Source: Paenibacillus sp. E222 (lineage in GTDB: Bacteria; Bacillota; Bacilli; Paenibacillales; Paenibacillaceae). Taken from it: a stretch of DNA of 64,000 bases. Position numbers and translations under genes: made by a program. Within the stretch, counting starts at the first letter, position 1. Every line of letters starts with the position of its first letter. The notes under the pieces are model-generated. The model was given only the letters and a program-made list of their open reading frames with translations. It made no database searches and was not told the DNA's origin. Below are positions 26,326 through 34,088 of the stretch, in pieces. The stretch spans positions 744,001-808,000 of the forward strand of contig NZ_CP058552.1 of the NCBI RefSeq assembly GCF_013401555.1, read 5' to 3'.

Positions 26326-27675
26326 TTACAAACTCGCATTTGGGTGAAGCAAGCTGATTAATGTTTTGTATTGGTTCTCTAATTCTTTAGATACATGACT
26401 CTTAAAATCTCCATAAAGATCAATACACTTTAATGTTGCCGCATCATCTTTAACAAAAATGGATAACTCCAAACTTATAAGTAGCGACATCGATCCAGAA
26501 TCGTACCTATGTCTTCTAAAGTAATAAACTGATAGCTCATAAAATAATATAACTCTTCGATAATACCAGCTTTGTTCTGTGTACCCCCCTCTTAAATAAG
26601 CATCACTGAATTGGATAGAAATCTCCTTTTCAAACTTGATCAATAAATCATCCACATCATATTGATGCCTGTTAGCAGATTGAAGAATTTTAACCAAAGC
26701 AGGAAGAATTTCTGCTTCATCTTTCTCGATACAATTAATGTAATCAGGTATAACTTCTCGTACGCCCATCATTACTTGATATAAATATTTATTAAGTTTA
26801 GCCATATATCTAATTTTTCGATCAATGAGCTTATCCTCAATTCCGTATGTCTCAATGATTTTCTCATAAATATCAGTATATCGAAGAGCTTCTTTATAAT
26901 TTTCGGAGCAATCATGGTAATTCGCAATAAGCAAGTTAGAATAAGCTTTATATACATATAGTGGATACTGTGTTTTACTAGTAAGCTTTTTAGTTTGTCT
27001 CATAGCCACATCCGACTGCTTTTCTAATTGGCGGGCTAAGTCTCTCATTCTATCCCATTCATGTAATCCCCAGTATGCATTCGCTAGATCCTTAATTGCA
27101 TCCAGCTGATAGTCTTCATCTAATCGTTCTATGAATGGTTCAAATTTGGAAACGAGTAGTCTGTTCACTTTCTGGTCATGACCAATATTAATAAGAAAAA
27201 TACGGTACTGGCACAAGGCTAATCTTTCCGAATGCTGATATTTCTCACCTTCGGCTACACATTCATATAAAATAAGCGCCGCTTCATTCATTTCTTTGGA
27301 ATATAGATTCTCTGCCATTTCAAATAGTTCTGAAATATAGGATCGATCATCTGTAACCTGATAAACCACTTTTTTAATACAGTCTAGCTTGTTAAGTTCA
27401 GCGCAGCGATACAGGAACGGCTCCAAACGCCTCCAATGAGGTGCCGTTTCCACAAAACATTCCACACTGTACATTTCGTAGAAGTATCCCTTCTCCAGCC
27501 CCATACCAGAAGTGATTTGATCCAACTGATTCATAGCTAGAGGTCTGCTGCCCTTGAGGATGGCACTTAATGTACCAACGTTGACACCCGTGACATCTGA
27601 GAATTGCTGTAGTTTATATCCTCGTTCTCTTATGTGATTCTCTATATATGTGCGTATCGTAGGTGCAAGTTTCAA
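26326..27675 (-). CDS. HTH-TPR peptide-receptor-like regulator, orphan copy
   Basis: 449-residue protein: XRE-type HTH at about 5-65 (YKLQQFSDVTGVNVGTLSAI), then a long helical-repeat region of TPR type up to the C-terminus. This is the architecture of RRNPP and AimR-like cytoplasmic receptors, which change DNA binding when a re-imported peptide docks in the TPR groove. It is clearly paralogous to the 27930 gene: TAPHWRRLEPFL, QVTDDRSYISELFEMAE and KYQHSERLALCQYRIF recur in both, nearly identical. TTG 27675 is chosen by aligning the two leaders (GGTGGGAGAATTG against GGTGGGAGACATG). No pro-peptide gene follows; the downstream frames close within a few codons. Confidence 0.82.
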   Translation of the reverse strand: MKLAPTIRTYIENHIRERGYKLQQFSDVTGVNVGTLSAILKGSRPLAMNQLDQITSGMGLEKGYFYEMYSVECFVETAPHWRRLEPFLYRCAELNKLDCIKKVVYQVTDDRSYISELFEMAENLYSKEMNEAALILYECVAEGEKYQHSERLALCQYRIFLINIGHDQKVNRLLVSKFEPFIERLDEDYQLDAIKDLANAYWGLHEWDRMRDLARQLEKQSDVAMRQTKKLTSKTQYPLYVYKAYSNLLIANYHDCSENYKEALRYTDIYEKIIETYGIEDKLIDRKIRYMAKLNKYLYQVMMGVREVIPDYINCIEKDEAEILPALVKILQSANRHQYDVDDLLIKFEKEISIQFSDAYLRGGYTEQSWYYRRVILFYELSVYYFRRHRYDSGSMSLLISLELSIFVKDDAATLKCIDLYGDFKSHVSKELENQYKTLISLLHPNASL

Positions 27676-27724
27676 TTCTCCCACCCCCATCAACCAAGCT
27701 ACTTAATGATTTATAATAAATGTA

Positions 27725-27753
27725 ATTTTAATCCGGTATTTTACATCGGTCAA
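27725..27753 (-). promoter_or_regulatory. Promoter of the orphan receptor gene (shared sequence, copy 1)
   Basis: Minus strand TTGACC (27753-27748), 17-base spacer containing TGTAAAAT, TAAAAT (27730-27725). It is almost identical to the promoter at 29379-29407. Confidence 0.75.
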
Positions 27754-27766
27754 TCTATGAAAACAC

Positions 27767-27800
27767 AAAAAAGGCTTACTTCCGCATTCGGAAATAAACC
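27767..27800 (-). terminator. Terminator of the receptor/pro-peptide unit
   Basis: On the minus strand GGTTTATTTCCG pairs over 12 positions with CGGAAGTAAGCC (two G-U pairs) around loop AATG, followed by TTTTTT. Confidence 0.85.
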
Positions 27801-27838
27801 AATAAAGTATCCATAGATAATATCTCTTATACCTTATC

Positions 27839-27967
27839 TTACAATACTCCAGCACCATGTCCTGATGGTGTGTATATCTGATTTTGCACATCAGACTGAT
27901 TTATAGGGTAATTACTAATAATCACAACACTAAACAAGAGTATAGCCATGATTTTTTTTATTTTCAT
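27839..27967 (-). CDS. Secreted signalling pro-peptide (Phr/AloP-like)
   Basis: 42-codon gene. The product starts with a basic end and hydrophobic core (MKIKKIMAILLFSVVIIS), the form of a Sec signal peptide, and continues with a short polar tail ending QIYTPSGHGAGVL. This is the layout of Phr, NprX and AimP-type pro-peptides, whose mature signal is a 5-8 residue piece near the C-terminus. ATG 27967 lies inside the last codons of the receptor gene in another frame (38-base overlap), 12 bases after GAGGAGG. A strong terminator follows at 27767-27800. It should be co-transcribed with the receptor. The Gly/His-rich end resembles the AloP peptides I recall from P. polymyxa; the exact mature form cannot be read from sequence. 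Confidence 0.75.
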   Translation of the reverse strand: MKIKKIMAILLFSVVIISNYPINQSDVQNQIYTPSGHGAGVL

Positions 27968-29324
27968 AATAGCCGTAAACCTCCTCCATTAGTTTGCGAT
28001 AGTTATTTTCCACTTCTTTAGATGCAAAAGACCTATACCTCTCAAAGAGAGCAACACATTGTATTATGTCATTAGAATTATTAATTCTAATAGCTGAACT
28101 CAGACAAGTGACAAGCTTTTCCATTCCTTCTGGGTACCGCCCTCTGTTAAAAAGATACATTGCCAGTTCAAATAAAAGTTTAGAGTATTGATCATTCTTC
28201 ATTTGCTCATTGTACCCTTCAGTTAAGGTTTTATCACTCAGCATTAAATTAAAGGAATTATCAAATTTCAGTAAAATATAATCTATATCCATTTCAAATT
28301 TATTTGCTGCTTCAATAATTTTAACAAGAGCAGTAAGAGTTTCTCCTTCATTTTGTTCAACCCAAGCTAGATATACCGGAAGAACCTCTTTCTTCCCCAT
28401 CATCAGATTATATAAGTAGGTGTTGGCCTCAGTCCATCTATTAAACATATCGATATAAACTTTATCTTCGTCGCTAGAATTCAAAACACTAGCTAATTCA
28501 GCATTTTTTCTTGTATAAAACAGTGCCTCAGTATACTCACCTTTCCACTCGCACGCAGTGGCTTTAAGCAAGTTTGAATATGCCTGGTACACAAATAAAG
28601 GATAGGCTGTTACCCTATTCTCTTTGCTTATTTTTTTCTTAGTATAGGATTGGATAATTTCCGCTTTCCGTCCCAGATCATCAGCAAGTGAAAATGACTT
28701 GTCCCAATATCTCAAAGCCAAGTATGTATTCGCCAGGTCCTTGATCGCATCCAGTTGCCGCTCTTCATCCAGCCTATTAATATATGGCTCGAAGTGCACG
28801 GCCGCCCTGAGATTTTCATGCTGATCCTGACCCAGAGATAGTGTGAAAATACGATATTGGCATAATGCGAGACGTTCCGAGTGTTGGTACTTCTCACACT
28901 CCGCGACACATTCATATAACATGCGGGCCGCTTTCTTTTGTCCGCGTTCAAGCATGCCTTCTGCCATTTCAAACAATTCGGAGATATAGGAGCGGTCATC
29001 CGTCACTTGCTGGATTATCCGCTGAATACACTCGAGCTTGTCCAACTCGGCGCAACGTTGCAGAAAAGGCTCCAGTCTTCTCCAGTGCGGTGCAGATTCC
29101 ACAAAACACTCAGCGCCATAAATTTCGTAGAAATGACCTTCTTCCAGCTTCATGCCCTGAGTAATCAGATCCAGTTGAGCCATGGCAATTGGCCGCGTTC
29201 CTTTGATGATCGCACTTAACGTTCCAGCGTTCACACCCGATATATCGGCAAAGTATTGCAGGGTATAGCCCTGTTTCCTGATGTAGTCCTCAATAAAGGA
29301 GCGTATCGTAGTTGTAGGTTCCAT
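27930..29324 (-). CDS. HTH-TPR peptide-receptor-like regulator (AimR/AloR-like)
   Basis: 464-residue regulator: HTH at about 5-65 (YTLQYFADISGVNAGTLSAI) followed by about 380 residues of helical repeats, the build of RRNPP/AimR-like quorum-sensing receptors. The start is ATG 29324, 7 bases after GGAGGT. Its 3' end overlaps the pro-peptide gene, so the two form a receptor-signal cassette under one promoter (29379-29407). The paralogue at 26326 has the same promoter, which suggests shared control or cross-regulation. By family analogy the imported peptide binds the TPR domain and alters DNA binding. Target genes are not known; the neighbouring Spo0E-like genes are candidates. Confidence 0.85.
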   Translation of the reverse strand: MEPTTTIRSFIEDYIRKQGYTLQYFADISGVNAGTLSAIIKGTRPIAMAQLDLITQGMKLEEGHFYEIYGAECFVESAPHWRRLEPFLQRCAELDKLECIQRIIQQVTDDRSYISELFEMAEGMLERGQKKAARMLYECVAECEKYQHSERLALCQYRIFTLSLGQDQHENLRAAVHFEPYINRLDEERQLDAIKDLANTYLALRYWDKSFSLADDLGRKAEIIQSYTKKKISKENRVTAYPLFVYQAYSNLLKATACEWKGEYTEALFYTRKNAELASVLNSSDEDKVYIDMFNRWTEANTYLYNLMMGKKEVLPVYLAWVEQNEGETLTALVKIIEAANKFEMDIDYILLKFDNSFNLMLSDKTLTEGYNEQMKNDQYSKLLFELAMYLFNRGRYPEGMEKLVTCLSSAIRINNSNDIIQCVALFERYRSFASKEVENNYRKLMEEVYGYYENKKNHGYTLV

Positions 29325-29378
29325 GTCTCCCACCTCCACAATGAAAATCCATAAATTTGAATTTATATGATATGCACA

Positions 29379-29407
29379 ATTTTAATCCTAAATTTTACAG
29401 CGGTCAA
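29379..29407 (-). promoter_or_regulatory. Promoter of the receptor/pro-peptide unit (shared sequence, copy 2)
   Basis: Minus strand TTGACC (29407-29402), 17-base spacer with TGTAAAAT, TAAAAT (29384-29379). Twenty-seven of 31 positions match the copy at 27724-27754. Confidence 0.75.
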
Positions 29408-29593
29408 TAAAAATCGTGGCAATTTCCTGCCCATTTGTCCAGGTTTGAGCAGCTTTAATCCGCCTTATAGAAAAAATCCATTAGAAGAATGCAGGGCAAC
29501 ATGGTAAAGTTAGTTCTATCTTGAATATCCTACTATTTCCATAGGATTAGACAACCCAGGTGCTTTTCCAATCCAATCCGAGGAGATGGTTAG

Positions 29594-30718
29594 ATGAAAT
29601 TTGCCTTATTTAGTCTCATGATGAATCTTCCAAATGCCGTAACTGGTGAATCATTAACGACACAACAGAAGTTCCACAATATTCTGGAACAAGCCAAGCT
29701 GGCCGAACGGCTGGGGTTCGATGCATATGGGATCGGTGAGCGGCATGGCGCACCTTTTCTGTCTTCCTCACCTCCCGTCGTGCTGACCGCCGTCGCTGCT
29801 GCGACTTCACGTATCCGGTTGCTAACAACAGTCACTGTTCTTAGTATACTTGATCCGGTACGGGTTGCCGAGGATTATGCCACGCTGGATCAATTATCGG
29901 GTGGACGGCTGGAGATGATCATCGGCAAAGGCAATGATCCTCGGCACTATCCCCTGTTTGGCATTAGCGAAGAGGAACAATGGGATTCGCTCGGTGAACG
30001 CTACGAACTGCTGAAACGGCTGTGGACTGAAGAGAACGTAACCTGGCAGGGAACGTATCGCCCTCCCCTTCAAGAGGTTACCACTCAGCCGAGACCGCTC
30101 CAGCAGTCCATTCCGATCTGGCATGGCAGCGCATCGAGCACCCGCTCTACCGAGCTTGCTGCGAAGTATGGCGAACCGATATTTAGCTCGAATTCCTTCC
30201 ACCCGCAGGCAAAATATAAAGCGTTAATTGATCATTACCGGGAGCGTCTCGATTATTATGGTCATGATGCGAACCGAGCGGTGGTCGGCTCCGGGGCAGG
30301 CAGCCTGTACCTCGCGAATACACGCGAAGAGGCGATCCGTCGTTATACGCCTTATTATGAGGCCTTTCATGCTACGGCCGCTGCGCAGCACAACCAGTCA
30401 CCCTTTAAGGACCTGGAAGATAACATTGCACATGGCCCTGTACTGATTGGTAGTCCAGAGCAGGTCATTGAGAAGATCCTCAATTACCATGCCGCATATG
30501 GACATCAGGTACTGAGCATCAGCGTGGATGGACTCAGCCATGCGGAGCAGCTGGAGCAGGTAGAACGCTTCGCCCAGGATGTAGCACCCGTGTTACGACG
30601 CGAAATACCCAGTTTCATATGGAACGAGCCCCCGATCCTGAACCAGTCTCTTCCCTCTTCCACTTCGCCTTCTCCCGATTCATGGCCCCCAGCCATCTCA
30701 CCGATCTTCCAGGTGTAG
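29594..30718 (+). CDS. LLM class flavin-dependent monooxygenase
   Basis: 374-residue bacterial-luciferase-like protein. Characteristic segments are AERLGFDAYGIGERH, TSRIRLLTTVTVLSILDPVRVAEDYATLD and SGGRLEMIIGKGNDPRHY. The fold is a TIM barrel using FMNH2 to oxygenate a small organic substrate. ATG 29594 follows GAGGAGATGGTTAG. The C-terminal 25 residues are Ser/Pro-rich and unlike the fold. The gene converges on the TetR gene and shows no operon partner. Substrate unknown. Confidence 0.88.
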   Translation: MKFALFSLMMNLPNAVTGESLTTQQKFHNILEQAKLAERLGFDAYGIGERHGAPFLSSSPPVVLTAVAAATSRIRLLTTVTVLSILDPVRVAEDYATLDQLSGGRLEMIIGKGNDPRHYPLFGISEEEQWDSLGERYELLKRLWTEENVTWQGTYRPPLQEVTTQPRPLQQSIPIWHGSASSTRSTELAAKYGEPIFSSNSFHPQAKYKALIDHYRERLDYYGHDANRAVVGSGAGSLYLANTREEAIRRYTPYYEAFHATAAAQHNQSPFKDLEDNIAHGPVLIGSPEQVIEKILNYHAAYGHQVLSISVDGLSHAEQLEQVERFAQDVAPVLRREIPSFIWNEPPILNQSLPSSTSPSPDSWPPAISPIFQV

Positions 30719-30816
30719 TTCTCAATTCTCCACACATTCCCCATTCATCCACAAGCCTTTATGTATCCAGGGTGATTCTTGCGAATCGCCCTATCCCTCC
30801 CCCAAGATGTCTTTCT

Positions 30817-31398
30817 CTATGATCCAGATTTAATCCCTTCAAATAAGGAAATCAACGAACGCTGCACGAATTCAGTATCTATCGCTTCGCCAGTCACCAG
30901 CATGCGATAGAACATCGCTCCATAGACGAGGTCTATGCACAGTCCGATGTCACAATCCTTTTTCAACTCTCCCCGTTCTACACCTTTTTCGAAAATTCCC
31001 CACGCTTCGCGCCGACGAGGCTGAATGTATCTGGTTCGGTATTCTTCTGCAAGCCCTGGATCAGACTGTCCCTCTCCGACAATCTGTGTGATCACTTTTC
31101 CTTCCCGGCTGCTCAAAAAAACAACCAGATTGCTCGCATGAATGCGCACATCCTCAAATACCGATCCTGTATCCGGTACAGGTAATCTTGCCGTTGCCGC
31201 AGACATGTACCCATCCATAATGACAGCACCTTTATTGGGCCACCATTTATATATCGTTGCTTTGCTCACCTTAGCACGTTCAGCAATTTTTTCGATCGTA
31301 ACCGCTCCGAAGCCGTGTTCCAGTAATAATTCATAGGAAGCTGCAAGAATCGCATTCTGGGTTTCCACATTGCGGGGACGCCCTCTTTTGGCTGTCAT
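30817..31398 (-). CDS. TetR/AcrR family repressor
   Basis: 193-residue TetR-type regulator. The N-terminal HTH (about 10-55) reads GFGAVTIEKIAERAKVSKAT then IYKWWPNKGAVI. The helical C-terminal domain (about 80-190) forms the dimer and effector pocket. ATG 31398 is 7 bases after AGGAGG; ATG 31401 is also possible. It diverges from an MFS transporter gene whose promoter carries a perfect palindrome, so it very probably represses that gene and itself until a drug-like ligand binds. Confidence 0.9.
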   Translation of the reverse strand: MTAKRGRPRNVETQNAILAASYELLLEHGFGAVTIEKIAERAKVSKATIYKWWPNKGAVIMDGYMSAATARLPVPDTGSVFEDVRIHASNLVVFLSSREGKVITQIVGEGQSDPGLAEEYRTRYIQPRRREAWGIFEKGVERGELKKDCDIGLCIDLVYGAMFYRMLVTGEAIDTEFVQRSLISLFEGIKSGS

Positions 31399-31531
31399 CA
31401 TAAGCCCTCCTTGGTGCAACAAATGCATCTGTGATTCATAAAAACTGTACGTTCATTATACTAAAACACCGATACATTAAACAATTTCGTTCTTACCTTA
31501 ATTCCGACATGCAAAAAAATCCCCACACCTA

Positions 31532-31560
31532 TTTACAATACTAAACGTTTAGTTTATTAT
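31532..31560 (+). promoter_or_regulatory. MFS promoter with TetR-type operator in the spacer
   Basis: TTTACA (31532-31537), 17-base spacer, TATTAT (31555-31560). The spacer contains the perfect palindrome ACTAAACGTTTAGT (31540-31553). Confidence 0.75.
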
Positions 31561-31570
31561 ATGTTTGTAA

Positions 31571-31593
31571 TTAGTAAACGCACCGTTTAGTAA
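31571..31593. promoter_or_regulatory. Second, spaced copy of the TetR-type operator
   Basis: TTAGTAAACG-CAC-CGTTTAGTAA: the same half-sites (AAACG, CGTTTAGT) separated by three bases, downstream of the MFS -10 box. Confidence 0.6.
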
Positions 31594-31660
31594 TTTAAAA
31601 TTTGCAATACTAATTTACTTGAATAAAAAATAATTTAAGAACATGTGGAGGGTGATACTC

Positions 31661-32866
31661 ATGGATATACAACCTGATGTGAAGTCACATTCAGTTCCAA
31701 GCTGGTTGATTTTGCTTTTGGCTGCGGCGTGCGGGCTGATTGCGGCAAACCTGTATTATGCTCAGACCGTTATAGGACCAATCGGCGTGACAACAGGGCT
31801 TTCCTCTGCTGCTGCTGGACTGATTGTGACATTAACACAGATCGGATATGTTATTGGCCTGCTGTTTATCGTTCCGCTCAGTGACGTTCTGGAGAATAAG
31901 CGACTGGTCACTTTTTTCCTCATCATTCTGGTCGTTGCATTGATTGCCGCTGCCTTCTCTTCCCATGCCGTTTTATTTCTGACTGCTTCCCTCGTCATCG
32001 GGATTAGTTCAGTCGTTGCGCAAATTCTAGTTCCCTATGCCACCTACCTCACTTCTGAGGTGCAACGCGGACGGGTTGTCGGCAATGTGATGAGTGGTCT
32101 GCTGCTGGGCATCATGCTGGCTCGGCCAGTCGCCAGTTTTATTACAAGCCTGCTCGGTTGGCAAGCGGTCTTTGTCTTCTCGGCAATCATTATCGGATTG
32201 CTTACATTGCTCCTGTCACGTGCACTTCCTGCACGTCAGCCACAACCTGCGATGAAGTACGGACAATTAATTTTGTCATTAGGTTCCCTGCTCAAAACAT
32301 TTCCCATGCTTCGCCGCCGAGCTCTCTATCAGGCCAGTCTGTTTGGCGCCTTCAGCTTGTTCTGGACTACAGTTCCCTTGCAGCTCGCCAACGAATATGG
32401 CATGTCCCAGCAGGGAATTGCCTGGTTTGCACTGGCTGGTGTTGGGGGTGCCATCGCAGCACCTATTGCCGGAAGATGGGCGGATAAAGGTTTAACCCGC
32501 ATCTTAACCGGACTCGCCATGGTCATCGCGGTTGCATCTTTTGGGCTTGCCTATCTGTTCCAGGGTCACTCTACCGCTACCCTTATTTTGCTTGTGGTCG
32601 TTGCCATCACACTGGATATGGCGGTCTCGGGCAATCTGGTGCTGGGACAACGCATCATTTATTCGTTAAGCGAAGCAAGAGGACGGGTAAACGGGATATT
32701 TATGTCGATCTTTTTTGTAGGGGGCGCAATTGGATCATCTCTTGGCAGCTGGTCCTACGCACATGGAGGTTGGAGTCTCACCACATTGATTGGTCTGGTG
32801 ATGCCTCTGCTGGCGCTTGTATACTACTTAACGGAAAAGAAAGTCACCGTTGTCAGTAACCCGTAA
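31661..32866 (+). CDS. MFS transporter
   Basis: 401-residue major facilitator with about twelve helices and the loop 2-3 motif VPLSDVLENKRLVTFF. The profile fits drug or metabolite exporters of the DHA1/Ara type. ATG 31661 follows TGGAGGGTGATACTC. The gene diverges from the TetR gene and should be induced when that repressor is released. Substrate cannot be named. Confidence 0.9.
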   Translation: MDIQPDVKSHSVPSWLILLLAAACGLIAANLYYAQTVIGPIGVTTGLSSAAAGLIVTLTQIGYVIGLLFIVPLSDVLENKRLVTFFLIILVVALIAAAFSSHAVLFLTASLVIGISSVVAQILVPYATYLTSEVQRGRVVGNVMSGLLLGIMLARPVASFITSLLGWQAVFVFSAIIIGLLTLLLSRALPARQPQPAMKYGQLILSLGSLLKTFPMLRRRALYQASLFGAFSLFWTTVPLQLANEYGMSQQGIAWFALAGVGGAIAAPIAGRWADKGLTRILTGLAMVIAVASFGLAYLFQGHSTATLILLVVVAITLDMAVSGNLVLGQRIIYSLSEARGRVNGIFMSIFFVGGAIGSSLGSWSYAHGGWSLTTLIGLVMPLLALVYYLTEKKVTVVSNP

Positions 32867-32889
32867 CCATCCTTCCATACGTAAACAAA

Positions 32890-32925
32890 GGGCAGAGTGA
32901 TCCACAGGATCAGCTTCTGCCCTTT
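32890..32925 (+). terminator. Nested hairpin, copy 1 of a 36-nt direct repeat
   Basis: GGGCAGA pairs with TCTGCCC and GATCC with GGATC inside it; TTT follows. It is base-identical to 36750-36785. It probably terminates the MFS gene and the convergent DUF2000 gene. Confidence 0.75.
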
Positions 32926-32933
32926 GTCCATCA

Positions 32934-33344
32934 TCATTTCATGACACTAAACTTCTTGGTTGTGGCCCTAACCTTGTCATCCTCTCCCCACACAATGACA
33001 CCTACAACTTTGGTAACTTCCATTTCCATCGAAGCGATCTCATCTGCATATTGTTCGAATGCATTATTGAGTGATTGACCCTTCTGTGAAAACACAACAT
33101 AGCTCACTTCGTCGTTGTCAGCTGAACAGGATTTAGCCAACTGGATCAATTGATTCTCCCCAGCCTTCAAAATAACCGTGCTATACCGGATGCCTGCATG
33201 CTGAACGCCGCTAAGATCCAGTACAGGTGTATCAGAATATAAATCCGGCTCTTTAAGGGCTGCTTGTCCCATCAATAAGGCAGCTACATTCGCTGCGGCG
33301 CCAATCTCCAAATTTTTATCCAATATAATAGCTATTCTCTTCAT
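32934..33344 (-). CDS. DUF2000 family protein in dipeptide-like cassette
   Basis: 136-residue DUF2000 protein. It starts MKRIAIILDKNLEIGAAANVAALLMGQ and ends VTKVVGVIVWGEDDKVRATTKKF. The family is thought to be an alpha/beta fold of unknown activity, related to peptidyl-tRNA hydrolase 2-like folds. Its ATG overlaps the stop of the BacA-like gene (ATGA), indicating translational coupling. The pairing suggests a role in the same pathway; no reaction can be assigned. Confidence 0.75.
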   Translation of the reverse strand: MKRIAIILDKNLEIGAAANVAALLMGQAALKEPDLYSDTPVLDLSGVQHAGIRYSTVILKAGENQLIQLAKSCSADNDEVSYVVFSQKGQSLNNAFEQYADEIASMEMEVTKVVGVIVWGEDDKVRATTKKFSVMK

Positions 33345-33904
33345 ACGAGTGCATTCATCCTCTGTACATTTTTTGTAAAACATACCCACGGCATATTGAT
33401 TCCCTCACGCAATACCTTGTAGGTCACGAGCCCGTAATGATCGGCACAAAGCTGATTCGTGACCGCAATGGACCTTTCAGTGTGATGCATGACCTTCCTG
33501 CAGGCTTCGGGGTTGGACGATACGGTGCTGCTCTCTCTATAGATTATACTGAGTTCAGATAACAAGTATGTAGTTGCCGGATGATGAAAAATAACGTCGA
33601 TCTGATCAGGACATTCCGCATGGAATCCGGATAGAACCAGCGCAGGAATCTTCTCTACAAAGCTCTCAGACACCACTAATTCGGAATCCATGATGAAACT
33701 GTTGAGCTTGGGATAAGCCCCGGGGACCAATAGGCAGGAAATTTCCCCTGATTTCAAGTCTTCCGCGGCCGCTTCAAATTCGGGGTACGGTTTGATTATA
33801 TCAGAGTTGTTGAGTTTCTTAGCGATATGCATGCTGCAAGTCAGGAATCCTTCATCGTCTCCCAATGTTCCCAGTATGGCATATTTGCTTTCAGTAATCT
33901 CCAT
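33341..33904 (-). CDS. BacA-like prephenate decarboxylase homologue
   Basis: 187-residue protein resembling BacA of the bacilysin pathway and, more distantly, the prephenate dehydratase catalytic fold. Supporting segments in order are AILGTLGDDEGF (like the TLGPEGT start), SCLLVPGAYPKLNSFIM (like the VPHAY segment), VIFHHPATTYLL, IAVTNQLCADHYGL (like ALTNELARQKYGL) and INMPWVCFTKN. BacA converts prephenate to dihydro-hydroxyphenylpyruvate on the way to anticapsin. It diverges from an ATP-grasp ligase gene, the expected partner. Homology is judged by eye, so the exact reaction is tentative. The ribosome site GGGAGG lies about 12 bases upstream. Confidence 0.62.
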   Translation of the reverse strand: MEITESKYAILGTLGDDEGFLTCSMHIAKKLNNSDIIKPYPEFEAAAEDLKSGEISCLLVPGAYPKLNSFIMDSELVVSESFVEKIPALVLSGFHAECPDQIDVIFHHPATTYLLSELSIIYRESSTVSSNPEACRKVMHHTERSIAVTNQLCADHYGLVTYKVLREGINMPWVCFTKNVQRMNALV

Positions 33905-33942
33905 TTTTTTCTATTTCCTCCCTTTTATTCAAATCCGGTACG

Positions 33943-33971
33943 ATCGTATACCAAAAAAATCCTGTTGTCAA
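33943..33971 (-). promoter_or_regulatory. Promoter of the BacA-like/DUF2000 unit
   Basis: Minus strand TTGACA (33971-33966), 17-base spacer, TACGAT (33948-33943). The -10 box lies in the palindrome TACGATCGTA (33939-33948). Confidence 0.7.
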
Positions 33972-34010
33972 TTAACACTTTAACGTAACAAAAATTTTAC
34001 AAAAACCGTA

Positions 34011-34038
34011 TTGAAAATGGAATATTTTTATATATAAT
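34011..34038 (+). promoter_or_regulatory. Promoter of the ATP-grasp/MFS unit
   Basis: TTGAAA (34011-34016), 16-base spacer, TATAAT (34033-34038), divergent from the promoter at 33943-33971. Confidence 0.65.
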
Positions 34039-34088
34039 GTTATGAAATGGTCTTTTTCTAATTTTTGTTCTTCATTGAAGGAGGATTT

